Under the pieces are notes generated by a model that did no database searches, was not told where the DNA came from, and was given only the letters and a program-made list of their open reading frames with translations. A stretch of 6,735 nt of DNA from JBMNKL01 sp050261495. Lineage in GTDB: Bacteria; Bacillota; Clostridia; Acetivibrionales; DTU013. The position numbers and the translations under genes are program-made. This document shows positions 1 to 6,199 of this stretch, piece after piece. Every line of letters begins with the position of its first letter. The stretch's first letter is position 1. The stretch covers positions 1 through 6,735 of the forward strand of contig JBLNDI010000062.1 in NCBI GenBank assembly GCA_050261495.1, in the 5' to 3' direction.

Positions 1-204
1 TATGACCTTGCCATGTTTGCCGCCGATGCTATAAAACGTGCAGATAAACTAAACGGCGAATCCATAAAGAATGCCCTGGAAGCGACTACGAATTTTGTGG
101 GCGTAACCGGCACGTTCAGCGTTGATGAGAACCACAACCCGGTTAAATCGGTAGTCATCATCGGCTTGAAGGACGGAGTGCAGGTTTCCAGCGAGAAATT
201 CTAA
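1..204 (+). CDS. livK: Branched-chain amino acid ABC transporter substrate-binding protein, C-terminal end (partial)
   Basis: The frame is open from base 1 (first full codon TAT) to a TAA at 202-204 and gives the last 67 residues of a protein whose start lies outside the window. The tail pattern (DAIKRA, a GESIKNALEAT helix, then GVTGTFSVDENHNPVKS and a final IIGLKDGVQV strand) is the usual end of periplasmic-binding-fold Leu/Ile/Val receptors of the LivJ/LivK family. In Gram-positive bacteria these are normally lipid-anchored outside the membrane and hand substrate to LivHM. The call rests on these residues plus the position directly upstream of livHMGF. The exact ligand cannot be read from this fragment; related receptors bind Leu/Ile/Val, other amino acids, amides or short aromatic acids. 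An internal ATG at 13 is only a methionine inside the gene, not its start. Confidence 0.88.
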   Translation, partial: YDLAMFAADAIKRADKLNGESIKNALEATTNFVGVTGTFSVDENHNPVKSVVIIGLKDGVQVSSEKF

Positions 205-241
205 ACAAATGAAAATACGTGCAATATGATAATGCGCATAC

Positions 242-263
242 TATAATTAAGATATAATTAAGA
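242..263 (+). repeat. Tandem 11-bp repeat TATAATTAAGA x2, each with a TATAAT box
   Basis: Two exact head-to-tail copies of TATAATTAAGA lie in the AT-rich gap after livK. Each copy begins with a perfect sigma-A -10 hexamer (242-247 and 253-258), so the block could hold a secondary promoter for livHMGF. I see no convincing TTGACA-like -35 box 16-18 bases upstream of either copy, so the promoter reading is weak; the repeat itself is certain. Confidence 0.45.
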
Positions 264-325
264 TAAAAAATACGAATGACTTAAGGCATAGCTTTACGAT
301 TATCAGTATTTTATAGCGGGCAATT

Positions 326-372
326 AACAGCCGGAGCGCATAATCCTGTATATTATGCGCTCGCAGGCTGTT
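326..372 (+). terminator. Large stem-loop between livK and livH (partial terminator or mRNA-processing hairpin)
   Basis: An inner stem GAGCGCATAAT / ATTATGCGCTC (334-344 with 352-362, 11 perfect pairs, 7-base loop) sits on an outer stem AACAGCC / GGCTGTT (326-332 with 366-372, 7 perfect pairs). A small 1-by-3 internal loop separates them. Only three T residues follow (371-373), so this is not a classic efficient intrinsic terminator. It ends directly before the livH ribosome binding site (375-382). In binding-protein-dependent ABC operons, a hairpin between the abundant receptor gene and the permease genes commonly lowers downstream expression or protects the 3' end of the receptor mRNA. That role is inferred here. 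Position and pairing are seen directly. Confidence 0.6.
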
Positions 373-391
373 TCAGAAGGGGATATGATTT

Positions 392-1276
392 TTGGTACAA
401 CTATTGCAGCAAGTAATAAACGGTATATCGTTAGGCAGCATATATGCGTTGATCGCTTTGGGCTACACCATGGTATACGGCATCATCAAGCTGATTAATT
501 TTGCCCATAGCGATGTATACATGATCGGGGCTTATGTAGGTTATTTTTGCATGTCTTATTTTAAAATAGGCCTGCTACCTTCTTTGTTGATTGCCATGAC
601 AGTATGCATGCTGCTGGGCATGGCGATAGAAAAAATTGCTTATAAGCCGTTGAGGAATGCCGCTAGAATCACTGTTTTGATTACTGCAATCGGTGTTTCG
701 CTTTTTCTTGAATATGGCACCATGTTTTTTGTCAAGCCAAATCCACGCGCCTACCCTCAGATGACCGGACTGATCACAAAAACATTCAAAGCGGGCGATG
801 TTCATATTTCAATGCAGCAGATCCTTATCGTGGGCATCACGATTATATTGATGATATTGCTGCAATTTATTGTGAAAAAAACAAAAATCGGCAAAGCGAT
901 GCGCGCCGTTTCGCTGGACCGCGACGCTGCCGAACTTATGGGTATTAACGTGGATACCACCATATCCTTTACATTTGCCATCGGTTCGGCTTTGGCCGGC
1001 GCTGCGGGAGTTATGGTCGGCATCTATTACAATACTATCAACCCGCTTATGGGAGTATTGCCGGGGCTTAAAGCTTTTATCGCGGCGGTATTCGGCGGGA
1101 TCGGCATTATTCCGGGGGCCATGATCGGCGGGTACGCTATCGGGGTCATAGAAGTTTTCGTTTCCGGTTACGGAAACTCGATGTACAGGGATGCAGTCGT
1201 ATTTGCCATACTGATCCTTATCCTGATTGTAAAACCCTCGGGACTGCTTGGCAAAAATGTAGGGGAGAAGGTGTAG
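392..1276 (+). CDS. livH: Branched-chain amino acid ABC transporter permease LivH
   Basis: Integral membrane subunit of the Liv importer; pairs with LivM to form the translocation path across the cytoplasmic membrane. The 294 residues are close to the usual length of about 290-308. The N-terminus (LLQQVINGISLGSIYALIAL, then GYTMVYGIIKLINFAHSDVY, residues 4-43) is the family hallmark. The cytoplasmic coupling loop DRDAAELMGI (176-185), which docks on the ATPase, is intact, and the protein ends with the usual KPSGLLG (281-287). About eight hydrophobic segments are visible. The start is a TTG at 392, chosen because it gives the family N-terminus and lies 9 bases after AGAAGGGG (375-382). An ATG at 385 is in another frame and too close to that site. 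The usual HGD of the first conserved block reads HSD here. Co-transcribed with livM after a 3-base gap. Confidence 0.95.
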   Translation: MVQLLQQVINGISLGSIYALIALGYTMVYGIIKLINFAHSDVYMIGAYVGYFCMSYFKIGLLPSLLIAMTVCMLLGMAIEKIAYKPLRNAARITVLITAIGVSLFLEYGTMFFVKPNPRAYPQMTGLITKTFKAGDVHISMQQILIVGITIILMILLQFIVKKTKIGKAMRAVSLDRDAAELMGINVDTTISFTFAIGSALAGAAGVMVGIYYNTINPLMGVLPGLKAFIAAVFGGIGIIPGAMIGGYAIGVIEVFVSGYGNSMYRDAVVFAILILILIVKPSGLLGKNVGEKV

Positions 1277-1279
1277 GCG

Positions 1280-2248
1280 GTGAAAGAAATGATTAAAAAT
1301 CCCACAATTAAAAAAATCGCATCGCTTCTTCTTACCTATGCCGTTGTCCAGCTGCTGATCTTGACAAATATTATCAGCCCATTTCTCAGGCTGACGCTGG
1401 CTACGATCTGCATCAATATTATACTGGCCGTCAGCCTTAACCTGATCACCGGTTTTACCGGCCAGTTTTCACTGGGACATGCCGGTTTTATGTCTATCGG
1501 CGCATACACGTGTGCTATAATCACTCTCAGGATGCCGACGCTGTCGGGTTTTATCCTTGGAGTTTTTGCGGGGGCTGTCGCCGCGGCTATTGTTGGTTTT
1601 GTGATAGGTCTTCCCACGCTAAGGCTTCGCGGTGATTACCTTGCAATCGCGACGCTGGGCATGTCCGAAATAATAAAGGTCATTTTTCTTAACCTGAAAA
1701 TAACGAACGGCGCCGCAGGACTTAACGGAATTCCCGCTTTTGTGAACTGGACATGGCTTTTTGTTTTCACTGCCGGCACCGTGCTTGCCATATATAACTT
1801 TTTAAAAACATCGCACGGGCGCGCCTGCATTTCCGTCCGGGAGGACGAAATTGCGGCGGACTCGATGGGCATCAATACGACAAAATATAAGGTAATGGCT
1901 TTCACTTTCGGAGCATTTTGCGCAGGAATTGCAGGAGCACTCTATGCTTCCAATTTTTATTTTATCGAGCCTGGGCTTTTCGGGTTCCTGAAATCGATCG
2001 ACGTGCTGGTTATTGTCGTTCTTGGCGGACTGGGCAGTATTTCGGGATCGATCCTGGCGGCCGTGCTGTTGGCGATTATTTCCACGCTTCTGCAATCATT
2101 CGCTGAAATACGCATGGTCCTCTACGCGTTGCTCCTGGTTATAATAATGATTTTCCGTCCGCAGGGCCTGATGGGCTCAAGGGAGATATCGCTTAAAGTA
2201 TTCGGCAAGTTGAACAACCTGTTCACGCCCGGGAAAAGGAGGGTTTAG
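1280..2248 (+). CDS. livM: Branched-chain amino acid ABC transporter permease LivM
   Basis: Second membrane subunit of the importer, partner of LivH. The 322 residues fit the shorter LivM type; the E. coli protein is about 100 residues longer at its N-terminus. Conserved blocks in order: NLITGFTGQFSLGHAGFMSI (54-73), LPTLRLRGDYLAIATLGMSE (111-130), the ATPase-docking loop VREDEIAADSMGIN (186-199), the Gly-rich VLGGLGSISGSILAA segment (247-261) and FRPQGLMG (292-299). About eight to ten hydrophobic segments are visible. The GTG start at 1280 lies 8 bases after an AGAAGG site (1266-1271) within the end of livH. An ATG at 1289 (residue 4) is possible, but its spacing of 17 bases is poor. Only 3 bases separate it from livH and 2 from livG, so translation is probably coupled. 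Confidence 0.95.
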   Translation: MKEMIKNPTIKKIASLLLTYAVVQLLILTNIISPFLRLTLATICINIILAVSLNLITGFTGQFSLGHAGFMSIGAYTCAIITLRMPTLSGFILGVFAGAVAAAIVGFVIGLPTLRLRGDYLAIATLGMSEIIKVIFLNLKITNGAAGLNGIPAFVNWTWLFVFTAGTVLAIYNFLKTSHGRACISVREDEIAADSMGINTTKYKVMAFTFGAFCAGIAGALYASNFYFIEPGLFGFLKSIDVLVIVVLGGLGSISGSILAAVLLAIISTLLQSFAEIRMVLYALLLVIIMIFRPQGLMGSREISLKVFGKLNNLFTPGKRRV

Positions 2249-2250
2249 CC

Positions 2251-3036
2251 ATGCCAATTCTTAGCATAAAAAAACTTACCAAGTCGTTTGGCGGCTTAAT
2301 GGCGGTATCCAATGTAAATATGACGCTGGAGCAGGGCGAGCTTGTCGGATTGATCGGACCGAACGGAGCCGGTAAAACAACGGTGTTCAACCTGCTGACT
2401 GGTATTTATGCGCCGACCTCCGGAACCATCACTCTTTTCAAGGACGGAAAGGAAAAAGCATTGCATGGGCTGAAGCCGTACAAGATCTGCAAAACCGGGC
2501 TTGCCAGGACATTCCAGAATATCCGGCTGTTCAAGGATTTGACGGTCCTGGACAATATACGGATCGCCAAGCATAAAAATGTAAAGTACGGGTTTGTTTC
2601 AAGCATACTCCATTTGCCTTCCTGCAGCTATGAAGAAAGAAAAATGACCGAAGAATGCATGGAGTTGCTGAAGATATTCAACCTGGACCGCAAAAAGGAC
2701 GAGTACGCGAAAAATTTGCCATACGGTGAACAGCGCCATCTTGAAATTGCCCGCGCGCTCGCAACGGATCCCATTCTGCTGCTGCTTGACGAGCCCGCAG
2801 CCGGCATGAACCCTGCGGAAACCGCGCAATTGGCCGAACTGATCTTGTGGATTCGTGAGAAATTCAATCTTACGGTTTTGCTTATCGAGCACGATATGTC
2901 GCTGGTGATGAAAATCTGCGAACGTATCTATGTTCTTGATTACGGCATGGTTATATCGGAGGGAACGCCGGAGAAAATAAAATCGGACAGGCGGGTTATC
3001 GAAGCTTACCTGGGGGAGGCCGGAAACGATGCTTGA
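2251..3036 (+). CDS. livG: Branched-chain amino acid ABC transporter ATP-binding protein LivG
   Basis: One of the two cytoplasmic ATPase subunits that power the LivHM channel. Seen in order: Walker A GPNGAGKT (36-43), Q-loop Q89 in ARTFQNIRLF, the LivG-specific insertion (about 107-135), signature LPYGEQ (156-161) followed by RHLEIARAL, Walker B ILLLLDEP (175-182) with catalytic E181, D-loop AAGMNPAE (183-190), and the switch histidine H214 in IEHDM. All catalytic elements are present, so it should be an active ATPase. The signature differs from canonical LSGGQ in the way usual for this family. The length of 261 residues is typical. The start ATG at 2251 follows AAGGAGGG (2236-2243) by 7 bases. 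Its last 8 bases overlap livF. Confidence 0.96.
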   Translation: MPILSIKKLTKSFGGLMAVSNVNMTLEQGELVGLIGPNGAGKTTVFNLLTGIYAPTSGTITLFKDGKEKALHGLKPYKICKTGLARTFQNIRLFKDLTVLDNIRIAKHKNVKYGFVSSILHLPSCSYEERKMTEECMELLKIFNLDRKKDEYAKNLPYGEQRHLEIARALATDPILLLLDEPAAGMNPAETAQLAELILWIREKFNLTVLLIEHDMSLVMKICERIYVLDYGMVISEGTPEKIKSDRRVIEAYLGEAGNDA

Positions 3037-3733
3037 AATTAAAGATTTGGTCGTTCATTTTGGCGTAATACAGGCCATCAAGGGGATATCGCTCGAGGTC
3101 CGGGACGGTGAAATCGTAACGCTGATAGGCGCAAACGGCGCAGGAAAAACAACCACGCTTAGAACGGCGTCGGGGCTGAAAAAGCCTACCTCTGGTTCGA
3201 TTATTCTCGACGGCAGGGATATTACCAATACTACCGCCATGGAAAGGGTTCACATGGGAATATCGCATGCGCCCGAAGGGCGCCGAGTGTTTTCCACGAT
3301 GACAACGCAGGAAAACCTGGAATTGGGCGCCTATCACCGTAAAGACAAGGCGGAAATCGCAAAGGATTTAAAGAATGTATATCAGCATTTTCCAATACTT
3401 TATGACAGGAGAAAGCAAGCCGCAGGCACCTTGTCGGGAGGAGAGCAGCAAATGCTTGCCATCGGCCGCGCGATAATGAGCCGGCCAAGGATTCTTTTCC
3501 TTGACGAGCCATCCATGGGGCTGGCGCCGCTATTGGTACAGGAAATATTCAGGATTATCAGGAATATAAATGATGCAGGGACCACGATACTGCTGGTCGA
3601 GCAGAATGCAAGCATGGCGCTGCAAGTGGCCAACCGGGCTTACGTAATGGAGACCGGATCCATTGTTCTTTCTGGAGACGGCAAAAAATTGATGCAGAGC
3701 GAGGAGATCAAGAAAGCATACCTGGGAGGTTGA
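3029..3733 (+). CDS. livF: Branched-chain amino acid ABC transporter ATP-binding protein LivF
   Basis: Second ATPase subunit of the importer, partner of LivG. The 234 residues are standard for LivF. Walker A is GANGAGKT (34-41), the signature LSGGEQQ (135-141) is canonical, Walker B is ILFLDEPS (155-162) with E160, and the D-loop is MGLAP (163-167). The Q-loop region reads HAPEGRRVF (80-88), and the switch-histidine site reads LVEQNAS with no histidine. From memory both are normal for LivF, so the LivG/LivF dimer is asymmetric by design rather than damaged. The start ATG at 3029 lies inside the end of livG (8-base overlap) and 9 bases after GGGGGAGG (3012-3019). The C-terminus IKKAYLGG is typical. 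Confidence 0.96.
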   Translation: MLEIKDLVVHFGVIQAIKGISLEVRDGEIVTLIGANGAGKTTTLRTASGLKKPTSGSIILDGRDITNTTAMERVHMGISHAPEGRRVFSTMTTQENLELGAYHRKDKAEIAKDLKNVYQHFPILYDRRKQAAGTLSGGEQQMLAIGRAIMSRPRILFLDEPSMGLAPLLVQEIFRIIRNINDAGTTILLVEQNASMALQVANRAYVMETGSIVLSGDGKKLMQSEEIKKAYLGG

Positions 3734-3737
3734 TTTT

Positions 3738-4379
3738 ATGTTTGTTAGAAGCAAAATGACAACAAATCCCTTCACAATCTCTCCGGACCAGACTGTTCCG
3801 GAGGCGCATGAAATCATGGAACAACATGGCGTAAAGCGGCTGCCCGTTGTCAAGAACGGAAAACTGGTCGGAATCGTATCAAAGGCCGACATCCTGCGCA
3901 CCTCGCCGTCAAAAGCGACTACCTTCAGCATGGGGGAGATCGCTTACTTGCTTTCCAAAACAAAAATCAGCCAGGTTATGACGAAGAATCCTTTAACAAT
4001 ATCATCAGGCGCCCTTCTGGAAGAAGCGGCAATCCTGATGAGAGACAACAATGTCGGGTTTTTGCCCGTGGTGGATGATGGCAAGCTGGTAGGAATTATC
4101 ACCGAAAGCGATATATTCGATTCGTTCATCGATTTGCTTGGTTTTCGCGAGCCGGGTACAAGGCTGACCGTGGAAGCGGAGGATTCGCCCGGCACATTGT
4201 CGGATATAACGAGCGTTTTCGGAAAGTTCGGCGCAAATATCACGCATGCGGCTGTTTACCGCGGGCACAGCGGTAAAAGCGCCATCGTCATCGGGACCAA
4301 TTCGTTTAACACGGCCGAAATTGAGAAGACCATAGAAGAGCAAGGCCATAAAATACTGTATAAGCTACAGAACAAGTAG
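3738..4379 (+). CDS. AcuB-like CBS-CBS-ACT domain protein, last gene of the liv operon
   Basis: Soluble cytoplasmic protein of 213 residues with two CBS motifs and a C-terminal ACT domain, the same length and order as Bacillus AcuB. CBS1 spans about 6-55 (core LPVVKNGKLVGIVSKADIL, 35-53). CBS2 spans about 79-128 (core LPVVDDGKLVGIITESDIF, 109-127). The ACT domain spans about 141-208, opening with LTVEAEDSPGTLSDITSVFG and then GANITHAAVY. CBS pairs usually bind adenine nucleotides and ACT domains often bind amino acids; neither ligand can be read from the sequence. The gene starts 4 bases after livF, with its binding site GGGAGGT (3724-3730) inside the livF end, so it is almost certainly co-transcribed. 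This suggests a sensing or regulatory job linked to branched-chain amino acid uptake or catabolism rather than the acetoin role of Bacillus acuB. No catalytic or transmembrane segment is visible. Confidence 0.85.
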   Translation: MFVRSKMTTNPFTISPDQTVPEAHEIMEQHGVKRLPVVKNGKLVGIVSKADILRTSPSKATTFSMGEIAYLLSKTKISQVMTKNPLTISSGALLEEAAILMRDNNVGFLPVVDDGKLVGIITESDIFDSFIDLLGFREPGTRLTVEAEDSPGTLSDITSVFGKFGANITHAAVYRGHSGKSAIVIGTNSFNTAEIEKTIEEQGHKILYKLQNK

Positions 4380-4554
4380 CCATCAGAAGCCGGAGTCAAC
4401 GCGGAAGAATCGCGCGGATTACATGGTGGTGCGGGTCAAGGCAAAGGATGAATGCTCCGAGTGACTCCAACGCATATGCCTGCTATAGAATTAGCGGACA
4501 TAGCGTAAAAGAGACATCAGGTTTCGTCATGGACAGGTTGTAATGGCAATAACA
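4380..4554. other. Non-coding gap between convergent genes, no recognisable gene
   Basis: No open frame here is long enough or preceded by a clear ribosome binding site. It contains a spaced inverted pair GGAGTCA / TGACTCC (4392-4398 and 4462-4468). It also has three GACA words, GGACAT (4496-4501), AGACAT (4512-4517) and GGACAG (4531-4536), which faintly recall the ends of some insertion sequences. Neither is strong enough to name an element. Confidence 0.5.
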
Positions 4555-4579
4555 GGGGTCAGGCTTCAAGCCTGACCCC
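4555..4579. terminator. Near-perfect 12-bp inverted repeat between convergent genes, possible bidirectional terminator or dispersed repeat
   Basis: Arms GGGGTCAGGCTT and AAGCCTGACCCC surround a single central C; as RNA this would be a 10-pair GC-rich stem with a 5-base loop. It lies between the ends of the CBS-ACT gene (+) and the permease gene (-), where a two-way terminator is expected. Neither strand has a T-run after the stem (ATATCC on +, TGTTATT on -), so intrinsic termination would be weak. Repeats of this GGGTCAGGC type are, from memory, found in many copies in some genomes and beside REP-associated (Y1) transposases, so a dispersed repeat is an equal alternative. A smaller stem GCGGAA / TTCCGC (4590-4595 with 4600-4605), with TTTAT after it on the + strand, overlaps the permease stop codon. 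Confidence 0.5.
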
Positions 4580-4596
4580 ATATCCTTGCGCGGAAG

Positions 4597-5988
4597 TTAT
4601 TCCGCTTTATCTTCCTTCTTTTCCCCGATGCTCAGGATAAGGTTCAGTATGATTCCGAATATGGCGGCTCCGGCAACGCAGGGAACCTGCAACCCGAAGA
4701 ACGGGATATTGCCGTTGAACGCATACTGCCCGCCAAGGCCGATAATCATTATGGTTGCGATAAGAGCGATATTTTTCGCACTGAACAGGTCAACTTTCTT
4801 CTCTACCATGATCGCGATACCCTGGGCTGCTATGGCGCCGAACAGGTAGATTTCCAGTCCGCCGATAACCGCGAAGGGCAAGGAGTATATAGCGTTAACC
4901 AGCGGGGTGAAGCAGGCTATGACCATGGCTATGATTGAAGCGACTATCAGCACGGGAACGGAGAATACCCTGGTGATTGCCATTGCACTGATGTTTTCGC
5001 CGTAGTTTGTTCCCGCGGGTCCCCCGATAAGGCCCGAAACCATGTCGCCAATACCGTCGCCTATCAGGTTCAGCCCCAGCTTGTCCGCTATGTTGTAAAC
5101 CCTGGAGGATTGCTTTTTCCTTGCCAGGTCGTTCACATAGATGTCAAGCTGGTAAACGTGCGCGGTCGATTCGGGTATGGTCGCGATGGCGACAGGCATG
5201 ATTGCCGCCACGGCAAACAAGGTCGGCTTCGGAAGCGTAAATATGGGAGGCGCGAATATGCTGGTGCTTGCAGTTTCGGGCAGCATCCTGAACAAGTTTA
5301 TTCCCGTAGCGATTTGTATGATAAACGCTATAATGCAGCCTACAATCGGACCCAGCAGCAACGGGAGCTGTCCGGCGAACCCTTTCAGGTATACCGAGAA
5401 CAGGATGGTGGCAAGCAGCGTAACCAGAGCGATAATCCATGCCATATTGTTGGCGAGTGCGGCTTGGGATTCGGAAACGGCAGGCGTGCCTGTCCAATCG
5501 ATTGCGATGGATGTAGCATCCAGAAGCGCGACTTTTGCCAGGGTCAGGCCTATGACCATGGCGATAGGCCCTGTTATCGAAGCGGGCAGCACTTTTTCGA
5601 TCGATTCTCTGCCAAAACGGTTTACGATAAGGCCTGCCGCTATTGATACCAGACCGGACATAATGATACCAAACTGTGCGACTGCGATTTTTTCATTCAA
5701 AGTGCTGTTCTTGAGAGCGTCCAATGCCATTAACGCACCTATTGCTGCGATATAGGAAAAGCTTGATCCGTAATACAACGGTATCTGGCCGCGTGTGACC
5801 AGTATAAAGCAGATGGTTGCCAATCCGCTTGCGAAGATGGTTGTTGAAATGTGGAAGCCGGTAATTAGTGCTACGGCTACCGTTGCCGGGAACATGACTA
5901 TTACCTGCTGGAGCGCATATAATACCAGTTTCCAGACCGGCGGCCTTTCGTCGGGGAGATACCCAATGACTTGTTGACTTTTTGGCAT
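4597..5988 (-). CDS. uraA: NCS2 family nucleobase permease, probably uracil permease (UraA/PyrP type)
   Basis: Cytoplasmic-membrane importer of a nucleobase, by family knowledge a proton symporter with about 14 membrane segments in a core and a gate domain. The 463 residues are slightly longer than E. coli UraA (429). Visible family marks: the N-terminal DERPPVW (13-19); the IPLYYGSSFSYIAAI block (69-83); the TM8 motif IPESTAHV (271-278) with the expected substrate-binding E273 and H277; and TNYGENISAMAITRVFS (327-343) with E331 in TM10. The GENI motif is the uracil-type form; xanthine and urate carriers have QNNG-like motifs. The pair Q27-Q28 stands where most family members have Gln-His in TM1. 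The ATG at 5988 is preceded by a strong AAGGAGGA site (5995-6002). It is monocistronic in this window and convergent with the liv operon. Its leader carries a PyrR-type attenuator, which independently favours uracil; xanthine or a mixed substrate is less likely but not excluded. Confidence 0.87.
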   Translation of the reverse strand: MPKSQQVIGYLPDERPPVWKLVLYALQQVIVMFPATVAVALITGFHISTTIFASGLATICFILVTRGQIPLYYGSSFSYIAAIGALMALDALKNSTLNEKIAVAQFGIIMSGLVSIAAGLIVNRFGRESIEKVLPASITGPIAMVIGLTLAKVALLDATSIAIDWTGTPAVSESQAALANNMAWIIALVTLLATILFSVYLKGFAGQLPLLLGPIVGCIIAFIIQIATGINLFRMLPETASTSIFAPPIFTLPKPTLFAVAAIMPVAIATIPESTAHVYQLDIYVNDLARKKQSSRVYNIADKLGLNLIGDGIGDMVSGLIGGPAGTNYGENISAMAITRVFSVPVLIVASIIAMVIACFTPLVNAIYSLPFAVIGGLEIYLFGAIAAQGIAIMVEKKVDLFSAKNIALIATIMIIGLGGQYAFNGNIPFFGLQVPCVAGAAIFGIILNLILSIGEKKEDKAE

Positions 5989-6034
5989 AGTAGATCCTCC
6001 TTGTATAATGAATTTTATTGCCTACGTTAACCAT

Positions 6035-6069
6035 AAAAAATCTTGTCCACAGTAACGCAGACAAGATCT
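6035..6069 (-). terminator. Intrinsic terminator in the permease leader (attenuator)
   Basis: Read on the - strand, AGAUCUUGUC (6069 down to 6060) pairs with GACAAGAUUU (6047 down to 6038) over 10 pairs including one G-U. The 12-base loop can add a few weak pairs, and a run of six U (6040-6035) follows. This is a classic factor-independent terminator placed about 30 bases before the permease ribosome binding site. It stops transcription before the gene unless the upstream antiterminator captures its 5' arm. Confidence 0.88.
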
Positions 6070-6129
6070 AATAAACCGCATCATCACGAGAAGGCCCGCC
6101 TTCGGCTTTCTTCAATATTGAATCTTGTC
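6060..6129 (-). promoter_or_regulatory. Antiterminator pairing in the permease leader
   Basis: On the - strand RNA, GACAAGAUU (6129-6121) can pair with GAUCUUGUC (6068-6060), 8 Watson-Crick pairs plus one G-U. The 3' arm is the same segment that forms the 5' arm of the terminator, and the 5' arm is the same segment that closes the PyrR-type hairpin. The two outcomes therefore exclude each other. Between the arms lies a small GC-rich hairpin GAAGG/CCUUC (within 6090-6103) and a 12-bp palindrome TTCAATATTGAA (6111-6122), which may stabilise or compete with the fold. When this pairing forms, the permease gene is transcribed. Confidence 0.78.
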
Positions 6130-6156
6130 GGCATCTCAGTACCGCATTTAAAGATT
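6121..6156 (-). promoter_or_regulatory. PyrR-type binding hairpin (anti-antiterminator)
   Basis: The - strand RNA folds as follows. The lower stem is AAUCUU/AAGAUU (6156-6151 with 6126-6121). The internal loop has UAAAUG on the 5' side and AC on the 3' side. The upper stem is CGGUA/UGCCG (6144-6140 with 6133-6129), and the hexaloop is CUGAGA (6139-6134). The known PyrR site has a CNGNGA hexaloop in the consensus ARUCCNGNGAGGYU, above an internal bulge and a CUUUAA-containing lower stem. Two stem positions differ from the consensus here, and both are compensated (A-U to G-C, C-G to A-U), so the shape is kept. By analogy with Bacillus, PyrR with UMP or UTP would hold this hairpin, block the antiterminator and shut off the permease when pyrimidines are plentiful. 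No pyrR gene is in the window. Confidence 0.77.
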
Positions 6157-6170
6157 TTCTTTTGTCGAAA

Positions 6171-6199
6171 ATTATATCATTCGGTTAATAGCATTTCAA
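6171..6199 (-). promoter_or_regulatory. Sigma-A promoter of the permease gene
   Basis: On the - strand a -35 box TTGAAA (6199-6194) and a perfect -10 box TATAAT (6176-6171) are separated by exactly 17 bases. The start point would fall near 6163-6166, giving a leader of about 175 bases that contains the whole attenuator. Five of six -35 bases and all six -10 bases match the consensus. The boxes sit in an AT-rich stretch. Confidence 0.85.

Noticed and set aside
3029..3733. Missing switch histidine and altered Q-loop in LivF as a sign of inactivation
   Set aside because: LVEQNA and APEGR are, from family knowledge, normal in LivF; LivG supplies the canonical residues.
4381..4464. Short frame ending in YMVVRVKAKDECSE, weakly like the start of a YCII/DGPF-type protein
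   Set aside because: Very short, with no clear ribosome binding site at its only ATG and the similarity too slight; chance is the simpler explanation.
5110..5755. Long + strand frames opposite the permease gene (178 and 192 residues)
   Set aside because: They are antisense shadows: the first has a biased Cys/Arg/Gln-rich composition, neither has a ribosome binding site, and the - strand frame is a clear membrane protein.
6084..6122. Aptamer-like core of a purine, xanthine, ZTP or guanidine riboswitch inside the leader
   Set aside because: I could not match any of the conserved core sequences of those classes; the segment is explained as the loop region of the antiterminator.
6121..6156. CUGAGA in the leader as part of a TPP riboswitch (CUGAGA core), or GUACCGC on the + strand as a T-box motif
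   Set aside because: The rest of the TPP core and the T-box sequence with its terminator partner are absent; the full pairing scheme fits a PyrR attenuator on the - strand much better.
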